A program made the translations under genes and the position numbers. Source: Euryodendron excelsum (taxonomy: Eukaryota; Streptophyta; Magnoliopsida; Ericales; Pentaphylacaceae). Taken from it: DNA of 64,000 bases. The stretch spans positions 42,565,001 through 42,629,000 of the forward strand of contig CM065380.1 of assembly GCA_033060915.1 (NCBI GenBank), read 5' to 3'. Position 1 is the first letter of the stretch; every line of letters begins with the position of its first letter. A model generated the notes under the pieces. That model worked only from the letters and a program-made list of their open reading frames with translations, made no database searches and was not told the DNA's origin. Below are positions 58,720 to 64,000 of this stretch, piece by piece.

Positions 58720-59953
58720 TTCTAATGGTGGATGTCTTATCTGTCGGATGATCTCCTGAACACTAGTGGAATAACTCTGCTGCTACTGCTGAATGGAAAT
58801 CAATTGGGTCGAGAGAGCAACTATAGTAGTGTCTTGAGCATCCAATCTGGATGAAATAGCCATCTGCCACTGAGTCCACTCCTGCTGCTGATTGACAACC
58901 ATCCACTAAGGGGCTGCTAACTACTCCTAAATAGCAGCAAGAGTCTAAGAATACAGCATCATCAACTGACTCTATTGCTGAAGAAGTGTGGCTAAACTGG
59001 GACCCTCCTGCTCCTGTTCCTACTGCTCTGGTGGAGGAGGCGGGGTTGCTGCTGCTGAGGTGCCTAAACTACCTCCTAAGCTTGCCTCTGAATACCCTTG
59101 AGCTGTCTAGATGATATGTTCCCCTAAGAAAAATCAATGTCCTTCTTCGAGGTCTCCGTAACAATGTTGGACAAAATTTCAACTCCAGATTGCCCTATCA
59201 TCGCAGTGATAAAACATCTAAAATCGATGCTCTCCTGGGTAGTCGCCAACTGGGTACTGGCCAAGAGTGCCATAAAGAGAAAATGGGGCAAATCGATGGT
59301 TCTACCCTACCCATTCACCCACAACAAGTGACCCCTAAATCTACTGCACTTTACAGTCCGCCTGAGGGGAAAAAGAGTGCAATAAGACTAGAGAAAAATA
59401 GGCTGATATCTAAGAGCAAGTACCCTCTTGAATATCTGTGAAGTAAACTAGGTCTCACAAGAAGCTAGCACCTCGACAACCATCATCTCATAATCGGGAG
59501 CTCCTATCCCATCATGCCTAAACTAAGGGTCAGCAACCCTCGGTAGATCAAAAAATCTAGTAATGATATCGGGGGTAGTCACAAAATCCCTACCCTTAAC
59601 CCAAGACCTAATAATCTCTTATCCTAGAACCTCAGAGGTCATAGAGATGTTGACCATAAACTCAATAACGAGTGTCGCTTGACACTGGCCCTTGAATCTG
59701 GCCAACCCTAACCAACGACGCTGGGTCATAGGCTCAAGCCAAAGATAAGGATCCACAGCAAACTAAGTCAGGGTCCAACACTACTCTAAAACAGTGCCCA
59801 TCCGGCTCCAGAGCTGATCAAAAGCTCTCTAAGCATCAAGACTAACAAAACAGGACTTATCGTACTGAGGCACCTAGGCCCCTCTATGCACTTGCTACAC
59901 CCTAGCCCGAGTAACCTCTAATCCCTCCCCGAAGCTTGTCCACTACCAGCCAT
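58720..59953 (-). pseudogene. Athila-type gag-like ORF, Transposase_32-like domain, decayed
   Basis: Minus strand, ATG at 59953-59951 (MAGSGQASG), one early frameshift, then a single long frame with at least ten in-frame stops, mostly TAG where CAG would fit. Segments such as QRRWLGLARFKGQCQ, followed by VIEFMVNISM and RFFDLPRVADP, resemble the putative plant transposon protein domain common in Athila-like ORFs. The C-terminal part is rich in CAG-derived Gln/Ser codons and gives proline-rich PPPPEQ-like runs. It supplies the structural protein in intact elements; here it is dead. Confidence 0.68.
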
Positions 59954-61608
59954 TGTAGTAGACAAGGGCAAAAGAGACATAATGCGACTCTCCTAACTCC
60001 TAAAACAATAAAAGAAATGAAAAGACAGGAAAAAGAGAGCTAGGAATACCTATAGGAGAGTGTAAGCACCCTATTTTTGCTCACTCGACAATCTTCGACC
60101 CAACTAGACTCACGTTTAAAGCGACACAGACACATTCAAGTCCAAACCAGTTTTTCAGACTCAATCTAGTTAATTAATTGCGTCGTGGGCCCACTGGGCC
60201 CAATAAAGGCAAAATGACCAAAATGCCCTTATGGCATTGCTTGGTCCAATTCCAGTTGGAATGTCTTCCTAAAGACAGTAAGTCCATATTTCAACCTCAA
60301 TTCCAGTTTCAATTCCAATCCAGACCAATCAAACTCAAACTGGCACGTCTTTTGGGAAAGTTAATCCCTTAAACGATAAGTCCATCCTATCTGACACGTT
60401 TATTGAGAAAACTCTTCGAAACGATAAGTCCCTTCAAACCTGTCGACCGAGAGGGAACCCAAGTCCCTGAGATAGTAAAACGGTTCATTTCTAGCGGCTA
60501 CTAGCCCGCCAATGTAGAATGTCCATTATCTGGCATGTCTTTCAAGAAAGTTGATCCTTTAGACGATAAGTCCATCCAGCAGGTTGCAAGATCAGGCAGT
60601 CTCTGGAATGAATGCACATTGTCAGTGTGACGAAAACACTCACAGACATCGCAACTGTCAGAGTAGCAGAAACACTCACAAACAGGTCGACATTGGGAAT
60701 TGCCAATGAAATCCCTATGTCACGGGACCAAAAACGCCTCTCGGCTATAACATGTTTACCGAAGGATGGGATACCTTTGGAAACCAACTTGTCACACACC
60801 GTCAGAGTGACGGAAACACTCAAAACCTAAGTTAACACCGTGCCTGTTAGCCCACTCTAGTAAAAAATGACTAAACTGCCCCTTGGGCCCTTCTGGCATG
60901 CTTCTCGAGAAAGTATGTAAGTCCTCAGAGTGGTAAGTCCACCTTTCTAAGATTGTCCCACAGACAATCCCACACGACCAGGTGCCTTCTAGTCAATACT
61001 AGATCAATTCGGAGATCATTTAGTCAAAATGACCATTTTGCCTAGGCATCCGATTGCCTCCAAGAACCACACCAGCTCTGGGTATCAAATCAGTTATCTG
61101 CTGAGAATGCTTCTAATAGTGTTCCTGATCTTCTAGCACCTTTCCAGATCATTCTAAGTCTATTCCGGTAAGCCTGGTGCAAAATAACTGTTTTGCTTCT
61201 GGTGAGCCGATTGCCTTTTTCTAACCACACCGGCTCTGGATATCAAACCAGTAGCCCCTTGGAACACTTTTGATAGTGTTTCCAACATTTAAGTCTTCTC
61301 ACAGGTCACTCCGAGTCCATTCTAGTGTTCTCCTGGTTCAATTGACCGATTTGTCCCTAGTCAGCCAGTCAACCTTTTCAACTATTCTGGCTTTGTTTCT
61401 TAAGTTCGTTACCTCCAAGATACTTTTTCAAGGGTTCCTGTCGATCCCCGGCCTTCTAGATCATTTCTGGACCTTCTAGAGTCACTCCTAGTGAAGCCAA
61501 GCCAAAAATTGCACGGTAGTCACTAAGACAAGCGCCCAAATCTTTTGCCTTGCATCCCAAGGGTCAAAAGTTACATTTCTTGCCACCTTAAAACTTTCCT
61601 AAGTGGTT

Positions 61609-61692
61609 GGCACCACTCCTAGTAGCGCCAATGAAAATTTTTCCTAGCGCCACTACAATTGGCAGCAAGGTCATTTTAATTGCCTATAAATA
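61609..61692 (+). promoter_or_regulatory. T LTR promoter remnant and TATA box
   Basis: Partly decayed GGCGCCACT-like elements followed by TATAAATA at 61685-61692. Confidence 0.6.
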
Positions 61693-62763
61693 CAAACTCT
61701 TTCCCTACATAAAAAGGGTTTACAAATTCAGTCCAGAAACTCTGTCTCTTTAAAAATAGGGCTCAAAGTCTCTTCAAACCCTAATTCTCTCAAGTCTCTT
61801 TAAGCCCTAGCCTCCATACACCTTACACGCTCAAACACAAGCCTCAAAACATCCATTAAAGATCAAGTATTGCATCTTCAAAGCTTTCAAAGTTCAAGTT
61901 AAGTAAAGCAAACCAAGCAATCACAGTAAGAAGAATACGAGGTTAGTTTTCTATTTACTTTTATATAATCCCCCCTCTTTCTTCTCCCTCCTAATCCACT
62001 TGAATTTTCTTTTATTTTAATCCTTAACTTCTACCTCCTCTTCTTACATGCTTGAAACAAGGGACTTCCCAATTGATGCCTACGAAGGACTGTTGAAGGT
62101 CACCATGGTGGGGGCTTTCTTCTAGTTCAACCTTTGATGGTGTGGGTTCGGCCCCCTTGATTATGTGGTGAAACCTAGCCTTATATGCTCATGACCCTAT
62201 TACATTGTAGTTATCATGTTCATGCATTGCATTCAAAATTGCATTCGAAATCTTTTTCAAACTTGCATCAAAGTTCTCTTTCAAAACTTGCCTTAAAAAT
62301 CTCCTTCTTTCAATTCAAATAGAACTTCTCGAAGATAGAATTTAGAAAACCTTAGAATTAACAAAAACTTTGGAAAGAAGAGTTTTGAGGATTGAAAACC
62401 TTGAAAATCTTTGAGAATTGATTTTGAGTAAGACTTTTTGAGAGAAAAAGTTTAGAAAACCTTTGAATTAAATTTGAATAAGCAATTGATAAAACCATGA
62501 AAATAAGAGTTTTGAAAAACCTTGCAACTTGAGTTGGAATAGATACCTTTTGAAAGAGAGGCTTAGAAAATCTTTGAAATAAATTTTGGATAAAACCTTT
62601 GAAATTGGATTTTGACACTAACTTTAGATTTTGATTTTAAATAACTTTGGAAAGGGAAGATTAAGAGACCTTAGGAATTAATTTTTGAGATAAACATTTG
62701 AAGGGAAAATGTTAAGAAACAATTTTGATTTGAAACTTGAATAAAATGTGTAGGAAATTCATT

Positions 62764-63050
62764 TTGTTAAGTAAAAAGTATAAAAACTTCGTTTTGGCTT
62801 GGAACTTGAATTCTTGAAGACAAAATGTCTAGAAAATTTATCTTGACTCGAAATTTAAACTCTTTGAAGACAAAAAGTATAGAAAAGTCATTTTGACTCA
62901 AAACACGAATTTTTGAAGAGAAAATATATAGAAAATTCATTTTGACTCAAAACTTGAATTTTTAAAAACAAAATATATAAAAAATTCATTTTGACTCGAA
63001 ATTTGAACTCTTTGAAGACAAAATATATAAAAAATTCATTTTAATTCAAA
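62764..63050. repeat. 49-bp tandem repeat inside T
   Basis: The marker TTGAAGA or its variant recurs at 62814, 62864, 62913, 62962 and 63011, a period of 49-50 bp. Units contain AAAATTCATTTTGACTC. Not found in any other LTR here. Confidence 0.82.
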
Positions 63051-63139
63051 AAAATCTTATTTATTATTTCCTTCTTCTTTTTTATGTGTACCTCTTATTT
63101 GTCTATGAAATTTACCGTATCTCTTTTCTTTTGGCATGT

Positions 63140-63363
63140 CTTTAGGATGACTGATGTAGGAGGCGATGATCTGCGCAAGAGACAATGACGAGATCTACTT
63201 TGCTCGATAAGAGGACTAGTGCTACTGATGAGGAGAGGTCGCCTTACTAAGGCTACTGTAAAAGATGCCCTAAATGAGGCTGTTGGATATATTGAGACTA
63301 TCCCTGCCGGAGCTGATACTAAGGTTGAGGTTGAGGTAGCTTTTTTGGAGAGCCCGTGGTGAT
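63140..63363 (+). pseudogene. Exon-like fragment inside T after an acceptor-like site
   Basis: TTTGGCATGTCTTTAG ends at 63146, followed by GATGACTGATGTAGGAGG with an ATG one base after the AG. The plus frame reads MTDVGGDDLRKRQ, a stop, and later (shifted) KATVKDALNEAVGYIETI. The layout (acceptor, G, ATG) is that of the antisense ORF of P. No known domain is recognised, and the fragment ends in a stop near 63360. Confidence 0.35.
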
Positions 63364-64000
63364 GCCAAAGTTCAAATCTTTCTAAGTTCAAAACTTTTTA
63401 AATTCAAATCTTTTCAAAATCAATTCTTTCCCAAAATGAAACTTTCTTAATTTGGCACTTTCTTAAAATGGAACTTTCCTATTTTGAAACTTTCCTAATT
63501 CAAAGCTTTCCAAAATCTAATCTTTCCTAAACCCTAACTTTTTAAATTCTTTCAAATCAAATAATCAAGTCAAATCCTTACAAGTCTTTTCTAAATCAAG
63601 TGTTTCTATAATCAAATCAAATCTTCCCAAATCTTTCCTAAATCCAACTTTCTAGATTCGAAACTTTCTAAAGTCAAACTTTCTTATTTCAAGTACATGC
63701 TTCAACCCTAGGTTACCTAAGTCCTAGGATGTCTGAACCCTAGTTCAACCCTAACCCTAATATTAGGAAGTTTCAACTCTTTTCTAAACACTTTCTTATA
63801 AACCAAGATGGTTTTCAAACTCCAATCTAAGTCAAGATATTTTCAAAGCTCAACCTAATCTTTCCCAAATCAAGTCCAAGTTCTTCTTCAAAGTTCAATC
63901 TTTCCAAATCAAAATCAATTTCAAATTTTGAAGTTTAATTTTAAATCCAAGTTCAATTTTTAATCAAAGTCAATTTTAAATCAAAATTCAAAATTCAATT

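Larger units (their letters stand above)
60061..64000 (+). mobile_element. T: Ogre-like LTR, plus strand, cut by window end
   Basis: TGTAAGCACCCTATTTTT at 60061. Has dyad repeats (60630-60820), reduced GGCGCC elements (61609-61665), TATA box (61685), donor GT (61942), then a foreign or rearranged segment (about 62320-63365) and the low-complexity tract after it. It shares the CCTAAGTCCTAGGA block (63716) with the R3 LTR. It lies just upstream of the Athila-like gag start, so it interrupted that element's leader. Whether it is a solo or terminal LTR cannot be told. Confidence 0.88.

Noticed and set aside
63720..63765. Telomere-like AACCCTAA repeats
   Set aside because: Only two or three units within an LTR; similar short AAACCCTA boxes occur in other LTRs, so not a telomeric array.
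1..64000. tRNA, rRNA or single-copy host genes
   Set aside because: No cloverleaf, rRNA-like stretch or multi-exon gene was recognised; a machine search would be needed to exclude small ones.

Overview
The window is repeat-dominated nuclear DNA of a flowering plant, probably a eudicot. The species cannot be named from this sequence. I see no host gene, rRNA, tRNA or CRISPR array. Almost everything is LTR retrotransposon sequence: very long LTRs (4.2-5.4 kb) of an Ogre/Tat-like Ty3-gypsy family, plus an older Athila-like (also Ty3-gypsy) layer. The Ogre assignment rests on the LTR size, the TGTAAGCACCCC start, a primer-binding site TGGCGACTCCACTGGGGA two bases after the LTR (reported, from memory, as tRNA-Arg for Ogre), 5-bp target duplications, a zinc-knuckle gag of the C-YHS-GHDTE-C type, and a PMD/DUF7745-like antisense ORF next to a 3' LTR.

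Layout, with names used below. R0: minus-strand LTR piece, 1-744. R1: minus element, internal 745-2998 and 8367-10734, 5' LTR 10735-16092; its gag is split by solo LTR S1 (plus, 2999-8366). P: plus element, 3' internal end 16093-18262 and 3' LTR 18263-23393. R2: minus element, gag and leader 23394-26079, 5' LTR 26080-30698. R3: minus element, internal 30699-31648 and 36220-41332, split by solo LTR S2 (plus, 31649-36219), 5' LTR 41333-45582. From 45583 to 60060 lies the older substrate: an Athila-like 3' end and LTR, an 8-kb inverted duplication centred near 50,424, and a second Athila-like element on the minus strand. T: a plus-strand Ogre-like LTR from 60061, running off the window end.

The order is best read as the right-hand half of a nested stack. 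R0 sits in R1, R1 in P, P in the gag of R2, R2 in R3, and R3 in the Athila-like layer. LTR length falls with depth (5358, 5131, 4619, 4250 bp), as expected if deeper layers are older. No reverse transcriptase, RNase H or integrase is recognisable, because only 5' ends, one 3' end and solo LTRs are visible.

The most interesting candidate system is RNA processing of this family. Every complete LTR has a GGCGCC-rich promoter module, a TATA box, a GAAGAC-rich presumed first exon and a conserved GT donor. All three gag starts are preceded by a pyrimidine tract and CAG. A leader intron of about 4-4.5 kb, removing most of the LTR and the primer-binding site, would make a gag mRNA distinct from genomic RNA. 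The antisense ORF of P appears to copy the same design: GGCGCC module, exon, intron, then an ATG at the acceptor.
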